Below are positions 1-9,944 of a stretch of DNA of 64,000 nucleotides, piece by piece (the first letter of the stretch is position 1; every line of letters begins with the position of its first letter). Both the position numbers and the translations under genes were made by a program. The DNA comes from Anaeramoeba flamelloides (taxonomy: Eukaryota > Metamonada > Anaeramoebidae): contig JANTQA010000047.1 of assembly GCA_027625915.1 (NCBI GenBank), forward strand, positions 20,398,001-20,462,000, in the 5' to 3' direction. The notes below the pieces were generated by a model that saw only the letters and a list, made by a program, of their open reading frames with translations, made no database searches and was not told the origin of the DNA.

Positions 1-489
1 GTTTTTTGGGATAATTATTATTTTTTCGAATCATATAGTTATTAAACCCAATTTGTATTTCCTTTTGTGGTTGTATCAATTGTAATGTTGTTGTTCATTT
101 TAAACAAAATCCATTAATCATAAATGTCACTGAAAAAAATAAATCATTCTAATTGCTTTTTATTGTAATAATTTTAAAAATTTAAAAATGATAAAAAAAT
201 TGAAAAATGAAAAAATTAAATGTACAATTAGAATGTTAAGATAAGGATGAAAGATAAGTCATTCAACATTTGAAACACTATTTTTTGCAACTCAACTCAA
301 CATTCTATCCTGGCAATTTCTTTGAGACTTTTGAAAAAAAACTTTAAAAAAAATCTATTGAATAAAGTATTTTAAATAATAAAAATCAATGATGCACAAC
401 TAAGGTAAAAAATGTTATTTTCGGATCCTCTTTATGATTGCAAAAAAGTGAAAAATTTTCCTTTATCCGTGACTACTCCCTTAAAATTT
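1..489. other. AT-rich spacer, nothing recognised
   Basis: No open frame of note, repeat arm or RNA-like fold was recognised here. The sequence is ordinary AT-rich spacer like the rest of the intergenic DNA. Confidence 0.4.
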
Positions 490-707
490 TTTTAGTTGTA
501 ATTGTTTGAATTTGAAGATCAAACAAAAAACTGTCTTCTTTTGTTTGAAATTCTTAAAGAAATGAAACCTACAAATTGAAATCAATTTTATCAACTTCAA
601 CAAATTGAAAAGTAATTTGTAATGAGATTCAAGAGTTGATAATTCTGTGTATACACAAAAGAAGACAGTTTTGATTGATCTTCAAATTTGAACAGTTACG
701 ACTAAAA
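490..707. repeat. MITE-like inverted-repeat element
   Basis: The two ends are imperfect inverted copies about 53-55 bp long. Left arm is 490-544 and right arm is 655-707, sharing blocks such as GAAGATCAA and CTGTCTTCTTTTGT. The middle of about 110 bp has no coding potential. A short element that is mostly terminal inverted repeat is typical of a non-autonomous DNA transposon. The target duplication is not clear and the superfamily is unassigned. Confidence 0.6.
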
Positions 708-1239
708 TATTTTTAAAATTATTTTAAAATAACATGAAATTAATTTGAAATAATTTGAAATGGTTTTCAACCGTTTCCAAAAGATGAGTGAGAAGTTGCT
801 GATTCACACCTGAGTTGAAACGGCTGTATGAAAGTTTGATCTTTAAAATATTCTCCAATTTGGTTCAGAAAAAATCATTTTATGTCATTTTTTTTTCTGA
901 AAAATGAAATTGAAATTTTGAGATACCACTACACAAGAACAGCTTGTTAAGGATGGTAAAAATGAAATTGAAAAATAACCACGAGTTTCTTGCATGAAAA
1001 ATTGAAGATCTTCAAAAATTCAAAAAAACAACTCTAACTTTCTAAGGTTCACCCGTTCAATTTAACTTGTGAAGCATAACCTTTTAAACATGTTTAAAAG
1101 GTTGGAAATTTTTTCCTTTAAACCTCTTTTAAAGATCCCACAAAGATTTTTTAGGATCTTTAAGAGTTGAGTCATTACGGTGAAATTTTTTTTTCTAAAA
1201 TGGAAAAAAACTTTTTAGTAATTTTTATGAATTACTTAA

Positions 1240-2416
1240 GGGATTAGCTTCACCATAGATTTCTCTATTATCAAAGTATTGTAGTTGGGTGTAAATGGTA
1301 TTAGTGCACCATGGCTCAAATAGTTTCTGTGACTCTAGAAAAACTATTATAAATCTTATTGCACTATAAATTATTCTATTTTTTACTAATGATCACTGTT
1401 ATGGAAAAAAAGTTCAACAAGGTTTTTAATTGGGAACATTAAGAGAACCTGAAAATGAAAAGTAAAATCAATAAAAAGAAGAAACCAATTAACTTCAAAT
1501 AATAACCCATTATATTGTTTTCAATCAACCCGCAAATACAAATTAAATCTACTTTGATTTATCGAAATTATTGGTGTGGTTTTGGAGATCTCAAAAATAG
1601 TCAATTTTTTGAACAAATTTTTAATAATTGACCAATCAAAGAAAAACCCATACTAAAAGATAGTATTAAAAAAACTGTTATTGTGACGAATACTTCATTT
1701 TGTCTTTATTTATTTATTCTTTTTTTCATTGATCTTAGTTTGAATTTTCAGGTTCTATTAATGTTCCCAAGTAATAACCGTGGTTCACTTTTTTTCCACA
1801 ACAGTGATCATTAGTAAAAAATATAATTTTCATTTTGAAAAATTTTTTTTTAATTCCTTTACCAAATCTAAAAATAAAAACCCCAAATAAAGTATTCTGG
1901 TATTTCATAATTTAGATTTAGAACTTTCAAAAGTAACTATTTTTAGAATTTTTGAATTTCAAAGATTAACTCAATAATAATCATCTAGATAAAAAGTACA
2001 AAGCCTGATTAGTTTTGTTTGCTTTTGATAAGTCTACTTATAGCATCAATATATTTCAATGATTTGAGAAATAATTTGACAAAAAACTTCATTTGTTAAT
2101 TATTTAATTTGTAAAAAAAAACGAATTTTTTAGTAACTAATCTACATTTCGCCACAAATTTAAGAAAGATATTTTACAACTTTGTAGTCTTAATATTGAT
2201 AATTCAACCTTTAAATTTATGGCGAAATGCAGATTTTATTCTAAATTTGTTGGGTTTTTTACTAATCCATAGATCATTTTTAATTGATGGGGATCAACAA
2301 ATATTACTACTTGCAATCGATTTTTTAGAGACCTTTAAACCATGTAACACTAATGTAGTTTGGTCCAATAACAACATACTTTGATCCTAGGCTTCTCCTT
2401 GGTAGGCGCTAATCCC
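1240..2416. mobile_element. TTAA-flanked non-autonomous DNA transposon
   Basis: TTAA stands at 1236-1239 and at 2417-2420. The element starts GGGATTAGC and ends GCTAATCCC. The inverted similarity continues for about 75-80 bp on each side (1240-1315 and 2340-2416), including ATCAAAGTAT and GTGTTACATGG-like blocks. TTAA duplication is used by Kolobok and piggyBac elements. The GGGA start and a CACCATA block resemble the end of the transposase-bearing element at 52476-54594, so the same superfamily is likely. It carries no transposase frame. A 429-bp MITE (1386-1814) has landed inside it. Confidence 0.65.
1386..1814. mobile_element. TA-flanked MITE nested in TTAA element
   Basis: The ends CTAATGATCACTGTT and its inverse are each flanked by TA (1384-1385 and 1815-1816). 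Inverted similarity extends about 75 bp inward and includes TTGGGAACATTAA and AGAACCTGAAAAT. A 2-bp TA duplication points to a Tc1/mariner-like mobiliser. There is no coding capacity. Its position inside 1240-2416 makes it the younger insertion. Confidence 0.7.
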
Positions 2417-3165
2417 TTAATACCAATCAAAAACCAACCAACCTATGATGTACAATCGATTTAGAAAAATCAATAACAATAGATGTGGACATTTTTAGAA
2501 AAAAGTACCATAGATCGACACTCAATTTCCAATTAGAATTGTTAGAATATACAATTTTGAAAACAACTATGTCCGTTTTAAAGTGTGGATCTTTGGCGCT
2601 TTTTGAGATCTCGGTGATTTTTTTTTTCTTATTTTTCATTTTTCAAATGAGTTATTTTTTATGCAACAATGTCACACAATCCTTATTTGGTCAAATTTAG
2701 AGAGTTACAAAATAACAACAAATCAGAATAAATCAAATTAAATTGATTATGAAATTCAAGAAAGCAATTTGTTTTAAATTATGGAAATTTGACCATTTGG
2801 AAATATAGAAAACGAGAAAAGATGAATTTTTTTTAAAAATTTTGATTTTTTGAAAGTGAGATCTCTTTTAAACTTATTTTTCTTCTTTGAATTTTTTGTC
2901 AAATATGATCCAAATAGAATTTTTAATTTGTTATTTGATTTTTGTCAACCAAAAGAAGGGCTTTTTCACAATACACTTTTGGGTCTCAGGTCACCTCTTG
3001 AGTATTGAGTACATTCACTATAAATGACTAGACCCTTAAAAGAACTTTAAAAGAGGTATAAAACTTTTCCAAAATTTCAGGTTTGCTTAAAGGAAAGAAA
3101 AAAGCTTCACAAGTCGAATGGACCTGTTGTACATTGTTAGAATTTTTGAATGGTGGTTTCCTTCA

Positions 3166-4242
3166 ATTGTTCTAGTAATTCGTAAACCAGATTAATTCAT
3201 GACAAAGGTGTTGAATGTTTCTCTTGTTTTTTTTGTTTGATTCTTGTTGTTTTTCCTTGAATAAATCTCCCCAAACATGACTAAGAGGAGAGTATCCCCC
3301 ATCAAAATTGGTTGTGGAACAATATGATCAATGTCAAGTACACTTTACTTTCTTTTTTTGTGCTTTTTCCATAAAAATTTTTTTTTGGATCGTTTCTATC
3401 AAAACACAATTTGTTCTGTCAATATAAATTGGAGTGTTGAGGTTATGTGGGAAATATTTTGAAGATTTTTGCATTCAAGGATCTTTTCGAAATAATAGTT
3501 GCCAAAATTAGTAATTTTTTATATATATAAAAACAAAAATATTACATCAGTTGAGAAAAAATGATCATTCGATTTTTTTAAATGTGGATTGTAGTGGATT
3601 TGATCCAATACCCATACAATTATCGAAGACGTTAGTCAAAAAATGTCATAATTCTGAAACAACAGACATTTTCATCCAAAATATTTCTCTTTTCTCCATT
3701 TTGACCTTCTATGTCATTTTTTAAAACCTTCTCATATTGACTCAGAAATCAAAAAAAAATCATCGAAAGCCCACAATAATTTGTAACGGTTTTAAAAAAT
3801 GACATTAAAACTTATTTTCTCAAAAATCCGATTTTTTCCAACCTTATTTGTTATTTTGAGATCCAAGACAAAGAAAATTCAGACTTTTTTAGTAAAAATT
3901 TGTCATTTTTTACTTCTTAGATACATCCTAAATAAAACTTTGAGAGATTTACCAACAACCAAATCAGAATAAAAATACATAAATCTATGATTTTGAATTG
4001 CAAACCGAGTCCTTAGTTTAAATTTAAAAAAAAAAAAAAATTACCAAAAATCTGCAAATAAAACAAAAACCTAAATCAAATTTTAAAAGTTCAATTAACA
4101 ACTCACAAAACACATTTTTATGAAAACTTTTTCCAAGTATATTAGTCTTACACTTTTTGATTTTGGATTATTGATAAAATTAAAATCAAAATATCAAAAA
4201 TTAACTTATTTTTGAGCCATTATTAAAACCCATCTCAAGCCC
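3166..4242. other. AT-rich spacer upstream of copy A
   Basis: About 1.1 kb with no supported gene. The last 200 bases are homologous to the 5' flanks of copies C, E and F (the ACTTATTTTTGA...AAAACCCAT stretch near 4200), so the duplicated promoter flank starts here. The rest shows only homopolymer tracts. Confidence 0.4.
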
Positions 4243-4320
4243 AAGATCCATCATCTAAAAAACCAAAATAATAAGTGTCCATATTCTTACAAACAAGAAA
4301 TTCTTTTTTCAAATTTCAGA
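4243..4320 (+). promoter_or_regulatory. Conserved 5' block of copy A
   Basis: AAGATCCATCA at 4243-4253, then CCAAAATAATAAGT, then a pyrimidine-rich stretch ending in CAAATTTCAG. The same order occurs upstream of all six family members, about 305-340 bp before the ATG once the insertion at copy E is allowed for. It could be a promoter element, or the end could be a 3' splice site of a leader intron. The sequence alone does not decide. Confidence 0.45.
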
Positions 4321-4510
4321 GAATGTAAACCTTAAATCAACAATTTTTTCATTTTATTTTTTTTCATTATTTTTTTTCATTTTTTTTATTTTCCTCTTTT
4401 CTTCTTTTCATCTTTGATTATTAGTTATTTTAATCGAATTTTTAGTTTTCGAATAAAAACAAAAGAATCAAAATTAACAAACAAAAAAACAAAACAAATC
4501 ATTCAACAAA

Positions 4511-4558
4511 GTTTTTATTTTTGTTTTTTGGAATTGTTCAGACTGTTTGAAATTATAA
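4511..4558 (+). promoter_or_regulatory. Start-proximal conserved block, copy A
   Basis: A T-rich run is followed by GAATTGTTCAGACTGTTTG and AAATTATAA directly before the ATG. Nearly the same block stands at 12708-12756, 30880-30918, 37250-37297, 42440-42484 and 56390-56430. Its fixed position against the ATG supports the chosen starts and suggests an initiator-like or leader element. Confidence 0.5.
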
Positions 4559-7500
4559 ATGAACCTAAGTAACCTAAAAGAAGAAGAATTCAAAAAAGAA
4601 ATGCAAAGGTTAAGTCTAAATGTTCAAACCCTTACCAAATTTGATCTTTCTGATTATCAAACTGGACCTAAGGAAATGAAAGCTTTATTTGAAGCCTTAA
4701 AAGTTAACCAAACCCTTACCAGCTTGGATCTAACTCTTTGTGTTCGAGCCGACGAAATGCAAGCTTTATGTGAGGCATTAAAAGTCAACCAAACCCTTAC
4801 TGACTTGAACCTTTCTATGAACGAAATTAGAGCCGATGGAATCAAACCACTATGTGAGGCCCTAAAAGTCAACCAAGCCCTTATCAAGTTGGATCTTTCT
4901 GAGAATCGACTTGAAATCGATGGAATCAAACCACTATGTGAATCCCTAAAAGTCAACCAAACCCTTACCAACCTGTATCTTTCTTATAATCAAATTGGAG
5001 ATGAGGGAATGAAAGCTTTATCTAAATGTTTAAAAGTCAATCAAATCCTTACCAAGTTGAGCCTTTCTGATAATGAAATTGGAGCCAAGGGAATGCAAGT
5101 TTTCAGTGAATCCCTAAAAGTCAACCAAACCCTGACCAATCTATTTCTTTCTTATAATGAAATTGGAGCCGAGGGAATTAAAGCACTCTGTGAATCTTTA
5201 AAAGTCAACCAAACCCTTATCAAGTTGGACCTTTCAAATATGTCAATTGGAGATGAGGGAATCACAGTTTTAAGTGAATGTCTCAAAACCAACCAAACCC
5301 TTACCGAACTGTTTTTTTCCGAGAATAGATTTGGATCCGAGGGAACGAAAGCTTTAAGCGAATCATTAAAAGTAAACCAAACTCTTATTTACCTGGATCT
5401 TTCCGAGAATAAAATTGGAGCCGAGGGAATGAAAGCATTAAGTGAATCTTTCAAAGCCAACCAGTCCCTTACCAGTCTGAGCCTTTCTGGGAATGAAATT
5501 GGAGCCAAGGGAATGCAAGTTTTCAGTGAATCTTTAAAAGTCAACCAAACCCTGACCAGTCTGGCTCTTTTATATAATGAAATTGGAGACGAAGGAATGC
5601 AAGCACTAAGTGAAGCTTTAAAAGTCAACCAAATCCTTACCTACTTAGATCTTTCTAATAATGAAATTGGAGACGAGGGAATAGAACCACTATTTGAAGC
5701 CTTGAAAGTAAACCAAACCCTAAGCAACCTGAATCTTTCTGAGAATGAAATCAAAGCCAAAGGAATGCAACTTTTCAGTGAATCTTTAAAAGTCAACCAA
5801 GCCCTTACCAACTTGGATCTTACTCGGAATCCAATTGGAGACGAGGGGTTGAAAGTTTTATGCGAATCTTTAAAAGTAAACCAAACCCTTAACTTCTTGG
5901 TACTTTTCAAGATGGGAATTGGAGATGAGGGAATCAAAGTTTTAAGTGAATGTTTAAAGGTCAACCAAACCCTTATCTACTTGGATCTTCGTGATAATCA
6001 AATTGGTACTGAGGGAGCAAAATACCTAAGTGAAGCCTTAAAGATAAACCAAACCTTAATACATTTGGATCTTTGTATGAATAAAATAGGATATTATGAC
6101 AATAAAGAAGATCAAGAAGTTATTGAAAAAAATCTTCATAAATTTATACAATCCTTAAAAATCAATAAATCTATTACCAAACTAAATTTTGTTCTTAATA
6201 AGATTAATGAACAAAATTTATCCAAAATAGAAAATTTAATTTTAAGAAATGTCAATTTTCAAAAAAAGTTAACCAAATCAGTCAAAGTTGGAAATTTGCA
6301 ATTATTCCAACAATTAATTCAAATTGAAAAAATTCCCTTAATATACCAATTCGATGATGATGAAGAAATATTTAGCCCAAATAACCAAGAAGAAAATACA
6401 ATTTTCCATAAAGCCATTTTTCACAATCAAACAGAAATTCTATTTTATTTATTATTTGCAAATAATGAAAAAACAGATCAAGAAATTATTTCAAAAAGAA
6501 ATTTTTTATTGAATTTCAAAAATGCAAAAACAAACAAAAGTGCAATTGATTTGTTAAATCCAAATGAAATTTTAATTCAAGATTTTAAAAATTATTATAA
6601 TCAATTTATTTCATCATCTTCTTTTTCATCACAATCATCTTATTCAACTTCTATTTCAACATCTTATTACAATAATAATGAAAAATCAAATAATTTCCCA
6701 AATAAATTAATTGCAGAAAAAGAAATAATATTGATGAGAATTGGCAAAGAATGGAAAACAATCAAAAATGAATTCAAAAATGAATTAACTAAAAAACAAA
6801 AACAATTATTTTTAAAATGGTTATATTGTCCTGTTTCTTTTAATTTTCAAGAAAAACAAATAATTCTTGAAGTTTTCAAATTATTAAATATCAACCAAAA
6901 TGAGAAACAAACTTTATTTACAAATGAAAAATTATTAAATGATTTCCAAAATTATATCAAAAAATATGCAAATTCTGAAAAAAAAGTATTTCAAATCAAC
7001 TTAAAAAGAAAGAAGACTAAGACGAAGAAGAAAAAAAATAAAAAGAAGAAAAAGAATGAATATAATAATGATTCTTTTAAAATGAAATCAATTCAAATCA
7101 ATAAATTTATTCTTTGTTTAAGATCAAATTTATTTCGAGAAATGATTTTTCAGACTTTTCCTTACCAATTAAAAATTGAAAAAGAAAAGGAAAAAAAAAT
7201 TAGAAAAGAAATTGAAAATGAAAAAAAAAAGGAAAATGAAAATGAAAAAGAAAAAGAAAATGAAAAAGAAAAGGAAAGTGACATGAAAACGATAAAAGGA
7301 AACAAAAAGGAAATGAAAAAAGATAAAGAAAACGAAAAAGAAAATGTAAAAGACAAACGTAAAAAAAAAATAAATCAATCAATCAATCAAGTTACTGATT
7401 ATTTCACTTCAATTCCTGAATTTTATCCATTTTTTCTCTCAGAATTATATAATTTAAATTTATCACCATTTGCTTTTACTTTTGATTTTGAAAACCAAAA

Positions 7501-7852
7501 CTACAACCACAATAATAACAACAAGCACAATATTCAAAAAATCTACAGTAACAATAAAAATCAGAAAAATACTAATACTAACAACAATAATAAAAAACCA
7601 ACAACAGAAAATAATAATAATCAAAAACATAATAAGATTCAGAATAAACCAACAACCAAAAATAACAATGAAAAATCATCAGAGCAATTTATTTTAACAA
7701 TTACAAAAGCCAAAAGTATTTTAAAAACTTATAATCAAAATAATCTAAATAATTTAATCAATTTCTATTTAAAAAAAGATGTTTCTGATTTCTATCAAAC
7801 AAATCCACTTTTATTCATTTCTAATTTATTTCATTTCTCTCAAAAATTATAA
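4559..7852 (+). CDS. LRR-ankyrin-BTB-like protein, copy A
   Basis: This 1097-residue protein has no signal peptide or membrane segment. Residues 1-24 are a charged lead. Residues about 25-560 hold 17 full 28-residue RNH1/RanGAP-type LRRs (pattern LxxLDLSxNxIGxEGMKALS) plus a longer capping repeat. Residues about 564-670 look ankyrin-like (VGNLQLFQQLI, then NTIFHKAIFHNQTEILFYLL). A Ser-rich linker follows at 684-711 and a conserved helical segment at 711-815. Residues about 840-1097 read as a BTB/POZ fold: INKFILCLRSNLFREM, a Lys/Glu tract (872-937), TDYFTSIPEFYPFFLSELY, an Asn-rich tract, then a helical end. Family knowledge: such LRRs bind ligands and BTB domains dimerise or bind Cullin-3. 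A cytosolic adaptor or receptor role is inference. The ATG follows the conserved start block. Confidence 0.9.
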   Translation: MNLSNLKEEEFKKEMQRLSLNVQTLTKFDLSDYQTGPKEMKALFEALKVNQTLTSLDLTLCVRADEMQALCEALKVNQTLTDLNLSMNEIRADGIKPLCEALKVNQALIKLDLSENRLEIDGIKPLCESLKVNQTLTNLYLSYNQIGDEGMKALSKCLKVNQILTKLSLSDNEIGAKGMQVFSESLKVNQTLTNLFLSYNEIGAEGIKALCESLKVNQTLIKLDLSNMSIGDEGITVLSECLKTNQTLTELFFSENRFGSEGTKALSESLKVNQTLIYLDLSENKIGAEGMKALSESFKANQSLTSLSLSGNEIGAKGMQVFSESLKVNQTLTSLALLYNEIGDEGMQALSEALKVNQILTYLDLSNNEIGDEGIEPLFEALKVNQTLSNLNLSENEIKAKGMQLFSESLKVNQALTNLDLTRNPIGDEGLKVLCESLKVNQTLNFLVLFKMGIGDEGIKVLSECLKVNQTLIYLDLRDNQIGTEGAKYLSEALKINQTLIHLDLCMNKIGYYDNKEDQEVIEKNLHKFIQSLKINKSITKLNFVLNKINEQNLSKIENLILRNVNFQKKLTKSVKVGNLQLFQQLIQIEKIPLIYQFDDDEEIFSPNNQEENTIFHKAIFHNQTEILFYLLFANNEKTDQEIISKRNFLLNFKNAKTNKSAIDLLNPNEILIQDFKNYYNQFISSSSFSSQSSYSTSISTSYYNNNEKSNNFPNKLIAEKEIILMRIGKEWKTIKNEFKNELTKKQKQLFLKWLYCPVSFNFQEKQIILEVFKLLNINQNEKQTLFTNEKLLNDFQNYIKKYANSEKKVFQINLKRKKTKTKKKKNKKKKKNEYNNDSFKMKSIQINKFILCLRSNLFREMIFQTFPYQLKIEKEKEKKIRKEIENEKKKENENEKEKENEKEKESDMKTIKGNKKEMKKDKENEKENVKDKRKKKINQSINQVTDYFTSIPEFYPFFLSELYNLNLSPFAFTFDFENQNYNHNNNNKHNIQKIYSNNKNQKNTNTNNNNKKPTTENNNNQKHNKIQNKPTTKNNNEKSSEQFILTITKAKSILKTYNQNNLNNLINFYLKKDVSDFYQTNPLLFISNLFHFSQKL

Positions 7853-8390
7853 AAAATTCTATATATAATAACAAATTTTAAAATAAAATAAAAAAACAGA
7901 AAAGAGAAAAAAATAAAAAATGAAGTTAATGATGATGAACGATGATCATTCTTTGAAACATAATTTTTTTTTCAATTCTTATCATTTATATATTTAAAAT
8001 TACTTATTTAAAATGATCCAGTATGTTTAAAAACAAGTTTATCATTACTTTTAAATGTGAAGAATATTAATTTTCACTTTATTCGAATTATCCTTTATTC
8101 CAATTTGATTTATCATATTTAGATTAATCTTAGTTTTTTATATTTTTTCTTCAATTAATTATCAAAATAATTTTTTTTATTATTTAGCTTTAGATCTTTA
8201 CTATTTTCTATTTTTATAAATTTAAATTTTGGTTTTAAAATTCAAAAAAAAGTTAACAGATTGAAAACAAATCCAAATTTATAATTCTTTTAAAAATATT
8301 AATGAAGAATAAAATTATCCTTTCAATCCATATATCAAATTTAATAATTATCAGATAAACAAACAATAATTTAATTTTTGATTTCTATTT
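7853..8390. other. Shared 3' flank of copy A
   Basis: Non-coding. The sequence after the stop (AACAAATTTTAAAATAAAA, later AACATGA-like and TATCCTTT motifs) recurs after copies B, C, E and F, so it was duplicated with the gene. Several AATAAA-like signals lie within 60 bp of the stop codon, fitting a short 3' UTR. Confidence 0.5.
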
Positions 8391-8525
8391 CTCTCTCGTT
8401 CTTCATTCTATCCTCACTTTCTCTCTCTCTCTCTCTCTTTATCTCTCTCATATTATCCTTTCTTACTTTCTCTTTCTCTCATATTATACTTTCTCTCTCT
8501 CTCTCTCTATTCACTTTATCCTTTC
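8391..8525. repeat. CT microsatellite, copy A 3' flank
   Basis: Runs of CTCTCT broken by TTATC and CATTATAC. An equivalent tract lies about 500-550 bp after the stop of copies B, C, E and F, with different length and interruptions. Confidence 0.75.
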
Positions 8526-8555
8526 TTTCTCTATTTTATCCTTGAATATAAACTC

Positions 8556-9163
8556 TTTTTCAAAAATTGTGACTCACCTATAATAATAAATTGAAAAAAA
8601 AAATTTATCCTTTAGTATTCAAGAACAATTAATAACTCAATATGATTTGTAATTCACTTTTAAGTCATTCTAAATCTATAAAAGCCTGATATATTAAAAA
8701 TTAAAAAAAATAAAACCAAAAACTAAAAAAAAGTGAGTCAAAATTTTTGAAATGAGCATTACCCATTTTTTATTACTGAACTTTCACTGAAAAAAAGTTG
8801 AACAACAATATTTTTTATGAATAATTAAATTCATTTTCAAAGACACTACATAGCCCCAATTTTCTTAGTGATGATTTGTCTTTTCGAAGATCTTTTTTTT
8901 TTTCACATGATCTTTTTAAAAAAAAAAAGAAAAAAAAAGAAAAAGAAAAAGAAAAAAAAAGAAAAAGAAAAAAAAAGAAAAAGAAAAAGAAAAAAAAAAA
9001 AAAAAAAAAAACAAAAATTTGAAAAAGCAAAACTAAATTTTGAAAAATTAGAAAAAATGATTCTGATCCAAAAATTTGAAAATAATTTTTGTTAAGAATA
9101 CTGGAATAAACCCTCAAAATAACTTCCATTAACATTATAAAGTGAGTCAAAATTTATGAAAAA
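8556..9163. mobile_element. 608-bp MITE, copy 1
   Basis: The left end TTTTTCAAAAATTGTGACTC and the inverse of the right end TTTTTCATAAATTTTGACTC agree over about 22 bp. A second copy in opposite orientation lies at 18984-19584 and shares blocks along its whole length (GATCTTCGAAAAGACAAA, AATGTTAATGGAAGTT). The other 3' flanks run straight through this position, so it is an insertion. An internal purine tract of GAAAAA units at 8920-9012 makes a Lys-rich open frame that is not a gene. Confidence 0.6.
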
Positions 9164-9944
9164 TAGTTTAATTAAAAATTGATTATTCAATTTTTGATTT
9201 CTGAATCTTGAAAATTCTTTTAGTTAGTAAATTTAACTTGGAATAATTTAATACAAATCATTTGAAAATATATTTTTTAATTTTTAAATTCTAATTATTG
9301 AAAATTAATATTTTCAATTTGTCAACAAAATACTTAAAAAATTTTCGATTTACTATTTTTTCCTAAAGAAATAAACTAATATTTCAAATTTTTAACAAAG
9401 ATAAAAAATGTTCAACGAATCACAATAATACTAATTTCATACAGATTGTAAATAATTTTTAATTTTAGAAAATCTATAAAAGTCATTTATAACATCTTTT
9501 TGGATTTTTTTTTCTATTTCATTATTAAAATTACGGAACATGTTAAAGATTTGATCAAAAATTTTTTTCGAATAGTTGATATTCTGTCAAAGTAGTGTTC
9601 TTCAAAAAAGATAGAATCAAATAAATTGTGTTGGTATTTTCTAACCATTTGATCAATCAATAGTTCTTATAGAATTTTTCTAAATTTGCAAATTTTCATT
9701 TTATTGGATTGATCTTATTAAAATTTAGAACCTATAGTCTCGATTTATTAATATTGATAATTATTTATTTTTTTTTGATTTGTTAGTATTGTTTTAGTTA
9801 AAATTGTTAACATTTCAATTAATGGATGAGTTTTAATTTGGTATTTCTATCAAGAATTAATTAAAAAAGATTTATTATTCTTTTTATTATTATATTTTAA
9901 GGCAGGAGTTTAGAATTAATATTGTTCGCCTTTAGCTTTATTGT
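9164..9944. other. Continuation of the shared 3' flank
   Basis: No gene seen. Blocks such as TTGATATTCTGTCAAAGT and CTAACCATTTGATCAATCAAT recur in the flanks after B, C, E and F (20540-20640, 35200-35290, 46850-46940, 60730-60815), which shows common descent of the whole flank. Confidence 0.5.

Larger units (their letters stand above)
1005..3165. repeat. Degenerate 2.2-kb inverted-terminus element
   Basis: The stretch 1005-1180 has a diverged inverted counterpart at about 3010-3165. Shared blocks in order include TTCAAAAATTC, CTTGTGAAGC, ACCTCTTTTAAAG and a GTCATT motif. This suggests an old DNA element with long imperfect ends. The TTAA-flanked element at 1240-2416 lies inside it, so either it was hit by that element or both sets of arms belong to one complex element. 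Boundaries are approximate. Confidence 0.35.

Noticed and set aside
2196-2700. Small overlapping open frames in the inner TTAA element and its right side
   Set aside because: They are on both strands over the same bases, without start context or known motifs, and lie in transposon sequence.
4657-5964. Minus-strand open frames across the LRR arrays (also 12831-13082, 13335-13625, 43615-43881, 56607-56810)
   Set aside because: They are the reverse of the 28-residue repeats and occur wherever the sense repeats lack stop partners. They have no start context or family of their own.
4620-6080. Regular repeats of about 84 bp considered as a CRISPR-like or satellite array
   Set aside because: The period is 28 codons and the frame stays open with conserved LRR leucines, so these are protein repeats.
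8868-9150. Lys-rich open frame on the plus strand and Phe-rich one opposite
   Set aside because: Created by a GAAAAA purine tract inside a MITE. The second MITE copy does not keep either frame.
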